Source of the DNA: Mayfieldus sp963841445
GTDB lineage: Bacteria > Actinomycetota > Thermoleophilia > Solirubrobacterales > 70-9
Reading direction: 5' to 3'
NCBI GenBank assembly: GCA_963841445.1
Contig: CAWJCP010000007.1
Location: forward strand, 1-64,000
DNA: 64,000 nt
Positions 31,184 through 39,491 of the stretch are shown piece by piece; position 1 is the stretch's first letter; each line of letters starts with the position of its first letter. The translations under genes and the position numbers were made by a program. A model generated the notes under the pieces. It did not search any database and was not told the origin of the DNA. It saw only the letters and a program-made list of their open reading frames with translations.

Positions 31184-31803
31184 TGGCCCGCGACACCTCA
31201 CCGCAGTGCAAGCAGTGCCGCCGCGAGGGCCAGAAGCTGTTCCTGAAGGGGCAGCGCTGCTTCAGCGACAAGTGCGGCGTCGAGCGCCGCTCCTACCCGC
31301 CGGGCGAGCACGGCCGCGGGCGGATGCGCCAATCCGAGTACCGGGTCCAGCTGCGCGAGAAGCAGAAGACGCGACGCTACTACCAGGTGCTCGAGAAGCA
31401 GTTCGCGTCCTACTACGACAAGGCCTCGCGACAGCCGGGCGTCACCGGCGAGAACCTGCTGCGGCTGCTCGAGTGCCGGCTCGACAACGTATTGGTGCGA
31501 CTCGGGTTCGCCGCCTCACGGCGTCAGTCGCGGCAGCTGATCCGCCACGGCCACTGGATGGTCAACGGCCGTCGCGTCGACATCCCCTCCTACCAGGTGA
31601 AGCCCAACGACGTGATCTCGATCAAGCCCGACTCGGCGGCCACCGACACGGTGCGCACCGCCACCGAACTTACAGCGACCGTGCCGGCCTGGCTTCAGGC
31701 CGACCACGATGCGCTGACCGCCAAGGTGCTCCGCGTCCCGGAGCGCTCCGAAATTTCCGCGCCGGTCCAGGAGCAGCTCATCGTCGAGCTGTACTCCAAG
31801 TAG
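31183..31803 (+). CDS. rpsD: 30S ribosomal protein S4 (four-Cys form)
   Basis: S4 is a 206-aa assembly initiator. ATG 31183 gives MARDTSPQCKQCRREGQKLF; cysteines C9, C12, C26 and C31 make the zinc site. The S4 RNA-binding domain is RRLDN-like at ~95, with RQLIRHGHWMVNGRRVDIPS. It ends IVELYSK. Confidence 0.98.
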   Translation: MARDTSPQCKQCRREGQKLFLKGQRCFSDKCGVERRSYPPGEHGRGRMRQSEYRVQLREKQKTRRYYQVLEKQFASYYDKASRQPGVTGENLLRLLECRLDNVLVRLGFAASRRQSRQLIRHGHWMVNGRRVDIPSYQVKPNDVISIKPDSAATDTVRTATELTATVPAWLQADHDALTAKVLRVPERSEISAPVQEQLIVELYSK

Positions 31804-31842
31804 ACCGCGCTACCGGAAGCAAATCCACTAGCCGAGGAACGC

Positions 31843-32820
31843 ATGACCACTGAATTCCAGGTACCGAGAATCAGCGCCGAGAAAGTCGATGAGAACCGTG
31901 GCACCTTCACGGTTGAGCCCCTCGACAAGGGGTTCGGATACACGTTCGGCAACAGCATGCGCCGCGTGCTGCTGTCGTCCCTGGGCGGAGCCGCAATCAC
32001 CAGCGTCCGCATCGAGGGGGTCGCCCACGAGTTCTCGACCGTCCCGGGGGTGAAGGAGGACGTCACCGACATCGTCCTCAACCTCAAGGACATAGTCGTG
32101 CGCATGCACACCGACGCCGATGAGGTCGAGGCGCCCCTGGTCGCCACCGGGCCGGGCGAGGTGAAGGCAAAGGACATCGACTTGCCGTCCGGGGTCGAGA
32201 TCCTCAATCCGAACGCCTCGATCGCGACCCTGGAGAAGAAGACGAAGCTCGAGATCTATCTGACGATCGGTCGCGGTCGCGGCTACTCGCCGGCGGAGGA
32301 AAACAAGACCGAGGAGGCCCCGATCGGGGTCGTCCCGATCGACTCGATCTTCTCGCCGATCCGGCGTGCCTCCTACAACGTCGACTCGGCTCGCGTCGGA
32401 CAGCGCACCGACTTCGACAAGTTGACGCTGGAGCTGGAGACCGACGGCTCGATCGAGCCCTCGGCGGCGCTTCGCGAGGCCTCCGAGATCCTGATCAAGA
32501 GCCTGGCGATCTTCACCGACGCCGATCGGGTCGAGGAGCTGACCATCCGCGAGCCGGCAACGGTGATGGGCGGCGACGTCGGACTGCCCGACACCGTGGT
32601 CGCGCCAGGCGGCGACGGCCTCGACGAGATCCTGATCGAGGAGCTCGAGCTCGGGGTCCGCTCCTACAACTGCCTCAAGCGCGCCGGCGTGCAGACCGTC
32701 GGCGACCTGGTGCGCAAGTCGGAGTCGGAGCTGAACGCGATCCCGAACTTCGGTCAGAAGTCGATCGAGGAAGTGATCGAGACCCTCGAGTCACGCGGGC
32801 TCTCGCTGCGCCCGGACTGA
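31843..32820 (+). CDS. rpoA: RNA polymerase alpha subunit
   Basis: Alpha is the 325-aa assembly and promoter-contact subunit. The N-terminal dimer domain carries EPLDKGFGYTFGNSMRRVLLSS (~28-50, here split) and the C-terminal domain (~250-325) has LELGVRSYNCLKRAGVQTVGDL and NFGQKSIEEVIETL. Length is normal. It belongs to the alpha block with rplQ 19 nt downstream. Confidence 0.99.
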   Translation: MTTEFQVPRISAEKVDENRGTFTVEPLDKGFGYTFGNSMRRVLLSSLGGAAITSVRIEGVAHEFSTVPGVKEDVTDIVLNLKDIVVRMHTDADEVEAPLVATGPGEVKAKDIDLPSGVEILNPNASIATLEKKTKLEIYLTIGRGRGYSPAEENKTEEAPIGVVPIDSIFSPIRRASYNVDSARVGQRTDFDKLTLELETDGSIEPSAALREASEILIKSLAIFTDADRVEELTIREPATVMGGDVGLPDTVVAPGGDGLDEILIEELELGVRSYNCLKRAGVQTVGDLVRKSESELNAIPNFGQKSIEEVIETLESRGLSLRPD

Positions 32821-32827
32821 GCATCAA

Positions 32828-32833
32828 TAGGCT
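32828..32833 (+). promoter_or_regulatory. probable -10 box of rplQ
   Basis: TAGGCT within tcaataggctg lies 6 nt upstream of the rplQ ATG, exactly as at adk. It may give a leaderless transcript for rplQ apart from the operon message. Confidence 0.45.
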
Positions 32834-32839
32834 GCTGCC

Positions 32840-33193
32840 ATGCGCCATCGCCGCAAGAAAGGGAAGCTGAACCGCGCCCCTGCGCATCGCAAGGCGCTGC
32901 TCTCGAACCTCTCCAAGCAGCTGATCGAGCACGAGCGGATCCAGACGAGCCAGGCGAAGGCAAAAGCGGTCAGGCCGGAGGTCGAGAAGCTGATCACGCT
33001 CGCCAAGCGCGGCGACCTGCACGCGCGCCGTCAGGCGCTATCGGCGCTCGGACAGGACAAGTTCACCGTCCACAAGCTCTTCGAGGAGGTGGCGCCGCGT
33101 TACGGCGAGCGACCGGGGGGCTACACCAGGATCGTGAAGCTCGGGCCGCGGCGCTCCGACTCGACCGAGATGGTTTACATCGAACTGGTGTAG
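32840..33193 (+). CDS. rplQ: 50S ribosomal protein L17
   Basis: L17 is a 117-aa protein ending the alpha block. It starts MRHRRKKGKLNRAPAHRKAL; TSQAKAKAVRPEVEKLITLA and the end GDRR-like RRSDSTEMVYIELV are typical. A convergent small membrane gene follows. Confidence 0.98.
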   Translation: MRHRRKKGKLNRAPAHRKALLSNLSKQLIEHERIQTSQAKAKAVRPEVEKLITLAKRGDLHARRQALSALGQDKFTVHKLFEEVAPRYGERPGGYTRIVKLGPRRSDSTEMVYIELV

Positions 33194-33203
33194 CTGCGGT
33201 GCG

Positions 33204-33458
33204 TTACCAGCCCTTGCGATTCGGGCTGACCGCGATCATGAAGCCGATCACGGTGGCGACGATCCCGCCGAGCACGACCCACTGAGCCCAGCCGTTGATG
33301 ACGCTTACCGCGGCGACGCAGAGCGCCGCACCCACGAGCAGCGCGAATCCGTTGAAGACCATGGCGCCGCGCTCGGAGCCGCGCCGGATCCGCTCGCTGG
33401 AGCCGGAAAGCGTGGCGCGCTCGGCCTCGTTGCGCTGGTTGACTGTCATGTTCGACAT
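33204..33458 (-). CDS. small two-helix membrane protein
   Basis: This 84-aa protein has a charged N-terminal half and two hydrophobic helices (FNGFALLVGAALCVAAVSVI; WVVLGGIVATVIGFMIAV), ending in a basic NRKGW. ATG 33458 is preceded on its strand by GAGAGGAG. No family is recognised. It lies convergent to rplQ and divergent from truA. Confidence 0.7.
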   Translation of the reverse strand: MSNMTVNQRNEAERATLSGSSERIRRGSERGAMVFNGFALLVGAALCVAAVSVINGWAQWVVLGGIVATVIGFMIAVSPNRKGW

Positions 33459-33539
33459 CGCTGCTCCTCTCGGGGGTCGCCGCCTAGGCTACGCCGTCGC
33501 GGCTGCAAGTGCCAGCCATCTAGCGTGAGATGAATCACG

Positions 33540-34280
33540 ATGACGATTCGCCTCGACATCGAGTACGACGGCTCGGGCTTTCGCGGTTGGGCGGCGCAGC
33601 CGGGACAGCGCACGGTGCAGGGCGAGCTGGAGTCCGCCTTGCAGACGGCCCGCGGCGAGCCGACCGCGTTGACGGTCGCCGGCCGCACCGACGCAGGCGT
33701 GCACGCTTGGGGGCAGGTGGCGAGCTTCGAGGGCGAGGCGGCGCCGGCTCCCCTCCTGCGCAGCCTCAACGGCCTGCTTCCCGGCGACCTCGCCGTGACC
33801 TCCGCCGCGGCGGCTCCGGATGGCTTCGACGCCCGCCGCGACGCCCGCTCGCGCACCTACTGCTATCGGGTCCTCGCCCGGGTGGCGCCGAGCCCCTTCG
33901 AGCGCCGCAGGGCGCTGTGGCGCTCGGGGCCACTTGACCGCGACGCGCTGCGCGTCTGTGCCAAGGCGCTGCCCGGAAAGCACGACTTCACCGCCTTTAC
34001 GCCTACCGACACCGACCACGTCCGCTTCGAGCGCGAGATCTTTCGAGCAGAGTGGCGCTTGGAGGGAGACCACCCGACCGCGGAAATTCTCTGCTTCTGG
34101 ATCGAGGCCGACGCGTTCATGCACAACATGGTTCGAGCACTGGTCGGGACGATGCTCGAGGTCGCCGGCCGGAAACGCGACGGCGACGAGTTCGCGGCTC
34201 TGCTCACGGGGGCGCCGCGCGAGCGAGCGGGGGAGACCGCGCCGGCCCACGGCCTCTATCTTGCGAGCGTCCGGTATTGA
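33540..34280 (+). CDS. truA: tRNA pseudouridine(38-40) synthase
   Basis: TruA isomerises uridines 38-40 in the anticodon arm. The 246-aa protein starts MTIRLDIEYDGSGFRGWAAQ and has the catalytic Asp at D51 in GRTDAGVHA. The C-terminal FMHNMVRALVGTMLEVA motif is intact. ATG 33540 fits the family start. Confidence 0.96.
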   Translation: MTIRLDIEYDGSGFRGWAAQPGQRTVQGELESALQTARGEPTALTVAGRTDAGVHAWGQVASFEGEAAPAPLLRSLNGLLPGDLAVTSAAAAPDGFDARRDARSRTYCYRVLARVAPSPFERRRALWRSGPLDRDALRVCAKALPGKHDFTAFTPTDTDHVRFEREIFRAEWRLEGDHPTAEILCFWIEADAFMHNMVRALVGTMLEVAGRKRDGDEFAALLTGAPRERAGETAPAHGLYLASVRY

Positions 34281-34409
34281 TGGGCCGCGAAACGAAGTGG
34301 AGCGGCAGATGCATGTCAGGCGGCCGAAGGCCGCCGCAGATCATTGATGGGCCGCGAAACGAAGTGGAGCGGCACTCGCATGTCGGGCCGCCGAAGGCGG
34401 CCGCAATTC
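34276..34409 (+). repeat. tandem 67-bp hairpin repeat between truA and surE
   Basis: Two head-to-tail units (34276-34342 and 34343-34409) share attgatgggccgcgaaacga and gtggagcggca exactly. Each ends with a perfect hairpin: gcggcc-gaa-ggccgc in unit 1 and ggccgcc-gaa-ggcggcc in unit 2. The first unit overlaps the last codons of truA. The pair fills the 142-nt truA-surE gap; no gene is seen there. Confidence 0.85.
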
Positions 34410-34422
34410 ATTCGATGAAGCA

Positions 34423-35271
34423 ATGAAGGTCCTGCTCACAAACGACGACGGAATCGGCGCCGCAGGCCTGCACGCCGCACGCCGGGCGCTGCTCGCCCTG
34501 GACGGGCTCGACGTCGACGTGATCGCCCCTGACTCCAACCGCAGCGCAACCGCCCGCAGCATCACCACCCGCTCGCCGCTCTCGGTCAAGGAGATCGAAT
34601 TCGAGGACGGCGGCCGCGGCTTCGCCACCGACGGTACACCGGTCGACTGCGTCCGCTTCGCGGATCTCGGCCTGCTCGGCGAGCAACCCGACCTGATCGT
34701 CTCCGGGATCAACCATGGCTCCAACCTCGGCGACGACGTCACCTACTCGGGGACCGTCGCGGCGGCGTTCGAGGGCATCGTCCTCGGGCTGCCCGCGGTG
34801 GCGATCTCGCAGCAGTCCGAGAACCGAGAGATGGACTTCCGGCTCGGGCGCAGCTTTGATTTCGGCGAGGGCGCCGCTTTCCTCGCTGCGCTGGTGCGGC
34901 GCGTGGTCGAGGAGCCGATGCCCCGCGGCACGCTGATCAACGTCAACTGCCCCGCGCTCCCGGCTACCGGGGTCGAGGTCACACACCTCGGCAAGCGGCT
35001 CTACAACGACGAACTGAAGCTGGTCGACCAGGACGAGGCAGATGGCCGGCGCCGCTACCGGATCTACGGGTTCGAACCCTCGTTCGAGGACGAGGAGGGC
35101 TCCGACCTCTCGGCGATCGCGAAGGGCCGCATCTCGGTCACCCCTGTGCACTTCGACCTCACCGACCGCGGCGGGATTGAGGCGTTGCGCGACTGGGACC
35201 TGGTGACGATGCTCGACGGAACTGGCGCGCCCGGCGGCGATCGTGCCGGTGCGTCCGGCAACGATTCGTGA
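34423..35271 (+). CDS. surE: 5'/3'-nucleotidase SurE
   Basis: SurE is a metal-dependent nucleoside-monophosphate phosphatase. The 282-aa protein opens MKVLLTNDDGIGAAGL, with metal ligands D8 and D9, S38 in APDSNRSA, and the Asn in SGINHGSNLGDDVTYSGT (~95). The C-terminus ends in a low-complexity tail (GAPGGDRAGASGNDS). The stop overlaps the ligA GTG by GTGA. Confidence 0.96.
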   Translation: MKVLLTNDDGIGAAGLHAARRALLALDGLDVDVIAPDSNRSATARSITTRSPLSVKEIEFEDGGRGFATDGTPVDCVRFADLGLLGEQPDLIVSGINHGSNLGDDVTYSGTVAAAFEGIVLGLPAVAISQQSENREMDFRLGRSFDFGEGAAFLAALVRRVVEEPMPRGTLINVNCPALPATGVEVTHLGKRLYNDELKLVDQDEADGRRRYRIYGFEPSFEDEEGSDLSAIAKGRISVTPVHFDLTDRGGIEALRDWDLVTMLDGTGAPGGDRAGASGNDS

Positions 35272-37289
35272 CGCCGGCCGCCGCGAAGAAGCGAGCCGCG
35301 GAGTTGCGCCGGAAGCTCGAGCGCCACAACCGCCTTTATTACGTCAAGGACGATCCCGAGATCGGCGACGACGCCTACGACGCGCTGCTTGATGAGCTGC
35401 GTGGGCTGGAGGCGGAGAACCCCGAGCTGCGGACGCCCGACTCTCCCACGCAGCGGGTCGGAGCGAAGCCCCTGGAGGGCTTCAAGCAGGTCGAGCACGC
35501 GGAGCCGATGCTCTCGCTCGCCAACGCCCGCAGCGAAGAGGAGCTTCGCGCCTGGGAGAAGCGGGTCCGCAGCCGGCTCGACGGGCTCGACATCTCGGCG
35601 GCGCAGACGAGCTACACGACCGAACCGAAGATCGACGGCCTGGCGATCTCGCTCACCTATGAGGACGGCCTGCTGACCCAGGGCGCCACGCGCGGCGACG
35701 GCCGGGTCGGCGAGGACGTGACCCAGAACCTGCGCACGATCGGGGCTATCCCGCTCGGCTTCGGGGACGCGCCGAAGCTGGTCGAGGTGCGCGGCGAGGT
35801 CTACCTCCCGATCGCCGCCTTCGCCGAGTTCAATGCCCGCCGCGCCGAGGCGGGAGAGCCGACCTTCGCCAACCCGCGCAACGCCGCGGCGGGCTCGATC
35901 CGCCAGCTCGACCCGCAGGTGGCCGCCGAGCGCCCGCTCTCGATCTGGTGCTACGGGATCGGGGCCTCAGAGGGGCTCGAGCTGGCGACGCACGACGAAG
36001 AGATGAAGTGGCTCGCGGAACGCGGATTCAAGGTCAATCCGGAGAGCGAGGATCACGAGGACATCGACTCGGTCGTTAAGCGCTGCCTCTGGTGGGAGGG
36101 TCGTCGCGACGAGCTCGACTACGAGATCGACGGGGTCGTGATCAAGGTCAACGAGCGCGGCTTCTGGCGCGAGCTCGGAGTGGTCGGGCGCGAGCCGCGC
36201 TGGGCAATCGCCTGGAAGTTCGCCCCGACGACGGCGACGACGAAGCTGCGCAAGGTGGTCTGGAACGTCGGCCGCAACGGCGGGATGTTCCCGTTCGCGA
36301 TGCTGGAGCCGGTCCACGTGGGCGGGGTGACTGTGAGCACGGCGACCCTGCACAACGAGGAGGACCTGGCCCGCAAGGACGTCCGCGAGGGCGACGACGT
36401 GGTCGTGATGCGAGCCGGGGACGTGATCCCCGCGGTCGTGGCTCCGAAGCTGCCCCGCAAGCGCAAGGGGCTTCGCAAGCCGAAGCCGCCGAAGAAGTGC
36501 CCGATGTGCGGGACCCCGACCCGCAAGCCGGAGGACGGCGTCTTCACCTACTGCCCGAACCGCAGCGGCTGCCCGGGGCAGTCGTTCCAGCACGTCAAGC
36601 ACTTCGTCAGCAAGGGGGCGATGGACATCGACGGCCTGGGCGAGAAGCAGGCGCGGCGGTTCCTCGAGCAGGGCCTGATCGGCGACGTCGCCGACATCTA
36701 CGATCTCGGCGAGGAGAAGCTGCTTGGACTGGAGGGGTTCGGGGAGATCTCGGCCCGCAACCTGCTCGGCGCGATCGAAGCGTCGAAGGGAGCTCCCTTC
36801 AGCAGGGTCCTCTATGCCCTTGGACTGCCGGGCGTCGGCTACGTGACCGCCGAGGCCCTCGCCGATCACTTCGGGGGCGTCGACGCCCTGCGCGCCGCCG
36901 ACCCGGCGGCGATCGAGGAGGTCGAAGGCGTGGGGCCGATCCTTGCCGGGCAGATCACCGAGGCGCTGGCCGACGAGCGGACCTGGGAGCTGGTCGAGAA
37001 GCTCCGCGAGCGCGGCCTGCAGCTCGAGCAGGAGGGAGCTCGGCGCAGGGTCGAGGGCGGCCCCCTGGAGGGCAAGACGCTGGTCCTCACCGGGACGCTC
37101 CGCAACCTGACCCGCGAGGAGGCGACGGCGCTGATCAAGCGGGCGGGGGGGAAGGTGACCGGCTCGGTCTCGAAGAAGACCGACTACGTCGTCGCCGGCG
37201 ACGATCCCGGCTCGAAGATGCAGAAGGCCACCGAGCTGGAGCGCGAGGTCCTCGACGAGGCCGGCCTGCGCAAGCTGGTCGAGAAATGA
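35268..37289 (+). CDS. ligA: NAD+-dependent DNA ligase
   Basis: LigA seals nicks during replication and repair. The 673-aa protein is full length. GTG 35268 gives the Ia domain with HNRLYYVKDDPEIGDDAYD (~20-38). The adenylated lysine is K121 in EPKIDGLA. The OB fold, the zinc finger (CPMCGTPT...YCPNRSGCPGQ), four HhH motifs and a C-terminal BRCT domain (LEGKTLVLTGTL) follow in order. It is coupled to surE. Confidence 0.98.
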   Translation: MTPAAAKKRAAELRRKLERHNRLYYVKDDPEIGDDAYDALLDELRGLEAENPELRTPDSPTQRVGAKPLEGFKQVEHAEPMLSLANARSEEELRAWEKRVRSRLDGLDISAAQTSYTTEPKIDGLAISLTYEDGLLTQGATRGDGRVGEDVTQNLRTIGAIPLGFGDAPKLVEVRGEVYLPIAAFAEFNARRAEAGEPTFANPRNAAAGSIRQLDPQVAAERPLSIWCYGIGASEGLELATHDEEMKWLAERGFKVNPESEDHEDIDSVVKRCLWWEGRRDELDYEIDGVVIKVNERGFWRELGVVGREPRWAIAWKFAPTTATTKLRKVVWNVGRNGGMFPFAMLEPVHVGGVTVSTATLHNEEDLARKDVREGDDVVVMRAGDVIPAVVAPKLPRKRKGLRKPKPPKKCPMCGTPTRKPEDGVFTYCPNRSGCPGQSFQHVKHFVSKGAMDIDGLGEKQARRFLEQGLIGDVADIYDLGEEKLLGLEGFGEISARNLLGAIEASKGAPFSRVLYALGLPGVGYVTAEALADHFGGVDALRAADPAAIEEVEGVGPILAGQITEALADERTWELVEKLRERGLQLEQEGARRRVEGGPLEGKTLVLTGTLRNLTREEATALIKRAGGKVTGSVSKKTDYVVAGDDPGSKMQKATELEREVLDEAGLRKLVEK

Positions 37290-37313
37290 CCCATCGAGCT
37301 CGGCGGGTGCTGC

Positions 37314-38051
37314 TCAGCTGACCGGTGCCGGCTCGTCCTTACGGGACGTCGCCGGCTCGCCTTTACGGGACGCGGCCGGCTCACGGCGGGCCAGCTCGCG
37401 CAGGTTCTTGGTCACCCGGACGACCAGGACGGCGGACATCACGGCGAGGATCGCGAGGCCGAAGAGGTCAAGCGCGGTCAGCCGCAGGTCGAAGGCGTGG
37501 AAGCTGAGCCCCCAGCCGAGCGCGACCGCGGTGTTGATCGTGACCAGGATCAGCCGCACCTCGGTCGGGCCGACGAAGCCGTAGCCGATGTTGAAGCGGC
37601 CGAACGCGTAGCTCTCCAAATAGACGTTGATCGAGAGGATCAGGTATCCGACCACGATCAGGGTCCCGATCGAGAGCAGCATCAGCGGCGAGAGCCCGAG
37701 CCCGATTCCGATCGCCGCCGTGGCGACGGCGTCGACGACGTGGTCGATGTAGTAGCCGTAGGTGGGACGCTCGATCTTGCGCACTCGGGCCAGCGTTCCG
37801 TCGAGGCTGTCGCCGACCCACTGCACGACCAGCAGCCCGCTCGCGGCCCAGAGCCAGGCAAGGTCCTGGTTGGAGAGCTGGTAGGCGGCGCAGACGCCGA
37901 ACGCGGCCAGGACGCCGAGCAGGGTGAGGTCGTCGGGGAGGATCCAGCGCGGCAGGCGCGCGGCGATCCAGCGCAGCAGGCGCTTCTCGGGCACCGCGAG
38001 CAGGAAACCCGGCTCGCGCTCCGCTTCGACGGCTTTGCTCAGATCGGGCAT
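37314..38051 (-). CDS. CDP-alcohol phosphatidyltransferase family protein
   Basis: This 245-aa integral membrane enzyme belongs to the family that transfers a phosphatidyl group from a CDP-lipid to an alcohol. The signature DG-x2-AR-x8-G-x3-D-x3-D is exact (DGTLARVRK...YGYYIDHVVD, ~90-110). Several membrane helices follow. The tail repeats a short unit (SRKGEPATSRKDEPA). ATG 38051 is chosen before MPDLSKAVE; the much longer open frame upstream is an antisense artefact. The acceptor alcohol is unknown. Confidence 0.87.
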   Translation of the reverse strand: MPDLSKAVEAEREPGFLLAVPEKRLLRWIAARLPRWILPDDLTLLGVLAAFGVCAAYQLSNQDLAWLWAASGLLVVQWVGDSLDGTLARVRKIERPTYGYYIDHVVDAVATAAIGIGLGLSPLMLLSIGTLIVVGYLILSINVYLESYAFGRFNIGYGFVGPTEVRLILVTINTAVALGWGLSFHAFDLRLTALDLFGLAILAVMSAVLVVRVTKNLRELARREPAASRKGEPATSRKDEPAPVS

Positions 38052-38147
38052 GGGAACACCTACCCCGCTATCGGCCGCAGGGTTCACTGCCTTGACGCCG
38101 CCGAAGAGCTGCTTGGGGGGCAGCGACGGCAATAGGATCGGGTTCGA

Positions 38148-39476
38148 ATGAGTCTCGACTCGATCCGATACGCGCAAAACGGCGACGTCTCGATCGCCTA
38201 CACGTCTCTCGGCGACGGGCCGGTCGACTTGATCTTCGTGACCGGGTTCGTCAGCCACCTGGAGGTCGGCTTCGAGCTCTCCCACGCGCGGCGCTTCTGG
38301 GGGCGGCTGGGCTCGTTCAGCCGCGTGATCTGCTTCGACAAGCGCGGGATGGGGCTTTCCGACCGCGGCGCCGGCTCCTACACGATCGAAGCGGTTGCCG
38401 AGGACATGGTCGCGGTGCTGGATGACGCCGAGGTGGAGCACGCCGCGGTTTTCGGGGTCTCGGAGGGTGGCCCCGCAGCGACCTTGTTCGCCGCAATCCA
38501 TCCCGATCGCACGACCGCTCTGGTCGAATACGGGACCTACGCGAAGATGACTGCGACCCCCGACTTCCCCGAGGGAATCCCAGTCGAGCGGATGCGCTCC
38601 TTCAACCAGGCGATGGTCGAGCGCTGGGCGGACCCGGACTTCCTGTCCTGGTGGGCGCCGAGCTGGAGCGATGACCGCGAGGCACAAGAGTGGTGGGCGA
38701 AGCTGCTGCGCAGCGGAACCAGCCCCGCCGGTGTGAGGGGACTGGAGGAGATGTACGAAGTCCTCGACGTACGGCCGCTGCTGCCGCTGGTTCGCGTCCC
38801 ATCGCTGATCCTCTGGCGCGCGGACGACCGGCTCGTTCCGGCCTCGCTCTCGAAGGTCGTGGCGGAAGGCATCCCCGGCTCCCGCGCGGTCGAGCTGCCC
38901 GGCGGCGACCACGTGATCATGGCCGGCGACCAAGATTCGCTGCTCGGCGAGGTCGAGGAGTTTCTGACCGGCCGGCGCAGTGCCCCGGCGCCCGATCGGG
39001 TCCTGGCGACGGTCATGTTCACCGACATCGTCGGCTCGACCGAGCGGGCTGCGGCGCTCGGCGACACGGACTGGCGCAAGCTGCTGTCCGAGCACGATCG
39101 CCTTGCGCGGCGCGAGATCGAGGCCCAGCGGGGTCGTCTGGTCAAGTCGACCGGAGACGGCGTGCTTGCAACGTTCGAGGGGCCGGCACGCGCGATCGTG
39201 GCCGCCTCCGCGGTTCGCGACGCTGTCCGGGAGCTCGGCATCCAGGTGCGAGCCGGCGTGCATACCGGGGAGTGCGAGCGAATCGGCGAGGACGTAGGGG
39301 GGATCGCCGTCCACATCGGCGCCCGGGTCGGCTCCGCGGCGCGACCGGGCGAGGTGCTGGTCTCCCAGACCGTCCGCGATCTCGTCGTCGGCTCCGGGAT
39401 CGAGTTCGAGGACCGTGGTGCCCAGCAGCTGAAGGGGGTGCCCGACGAGTGGCGCCTCTTCGCCGTTGCCGGCTGA
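38148..39476 (+). CDS. alpha/beta hydrolase fused to class III adenylate/guanylate cyclase
   Basis: This 442-aa protein has an N-terminal alpha/beta-hydrolase domain (~1-270) with nucleophile GVSEGG (~105) and His in GGDHVIM (~252). It is joined to a class III nucleotide cyclase domain (~285-440) with metal motif FTDIVGSTERA, STGDGVLATF and the RAGVHTGECE region. Such hydrolase-cyclase fusions occur in mycobacteria and other actinobacteria. The hydrolase part may sense a small ligand. TAGGAT lies 9 nt upstream of the ATG. Confidence 0.88.
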   Translation: MSLDSIRYAQNGDVSIAYTSLGDGPVDLIFVTGFVSHLEVGFELSHARRFWGRLGSFSRVICFDKRGMGLSDRGAGSYTIEAVAEDMVAVLDDAEVEHAAVFGVSEGGPAATLFAAIHPDRTTALVEYGTYAKMTATPDFPEGIPVERMRSFNQAMVERWADPDFLSWWAPSWSDDREAQEWWAKLLRSGTSPAGVRGLEEMYEVLDVRPLLPLVRVPSLILWRADDRLVPASLSKVVAEGIPGSRAVELPGGDHVIMAGDQDSLLGEVEEFLTGRRSAPAPDRVLATVMFTDIVGSTERAAALGDTDWRKLLSEHDRLARREIEAQRGRLVKSTGDGVLATFEGPARAIVAASAVRDAVRELGIQVRAGVHTGECERIGEDVGGIAVHIGARVGSAARPGEVLVSQTVRDLVVGSGIEFEDRGAQQLKGVPDEWRLFAVAG

Positions 39477-39491
39477 TCGTACCCGGGAGTT

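Noticed and set aside
34052..34426. ORF across the tandem 67-bp repeats (GRETKWSGR... KAAAIHSMKQ)
   Set aside because: Coding-looking only because the repeat unit lacks stops; it lies partly antiphase within truA and shows no domain.
37314..39314. 666-codon open frame antisense to ligA end and the cyclase fusion
   Set aside because: Only the first-listed 245 codons (from 38051) have family features; the rest is an antisense open frame caused by high GC and lies opposite a well-supported gene.
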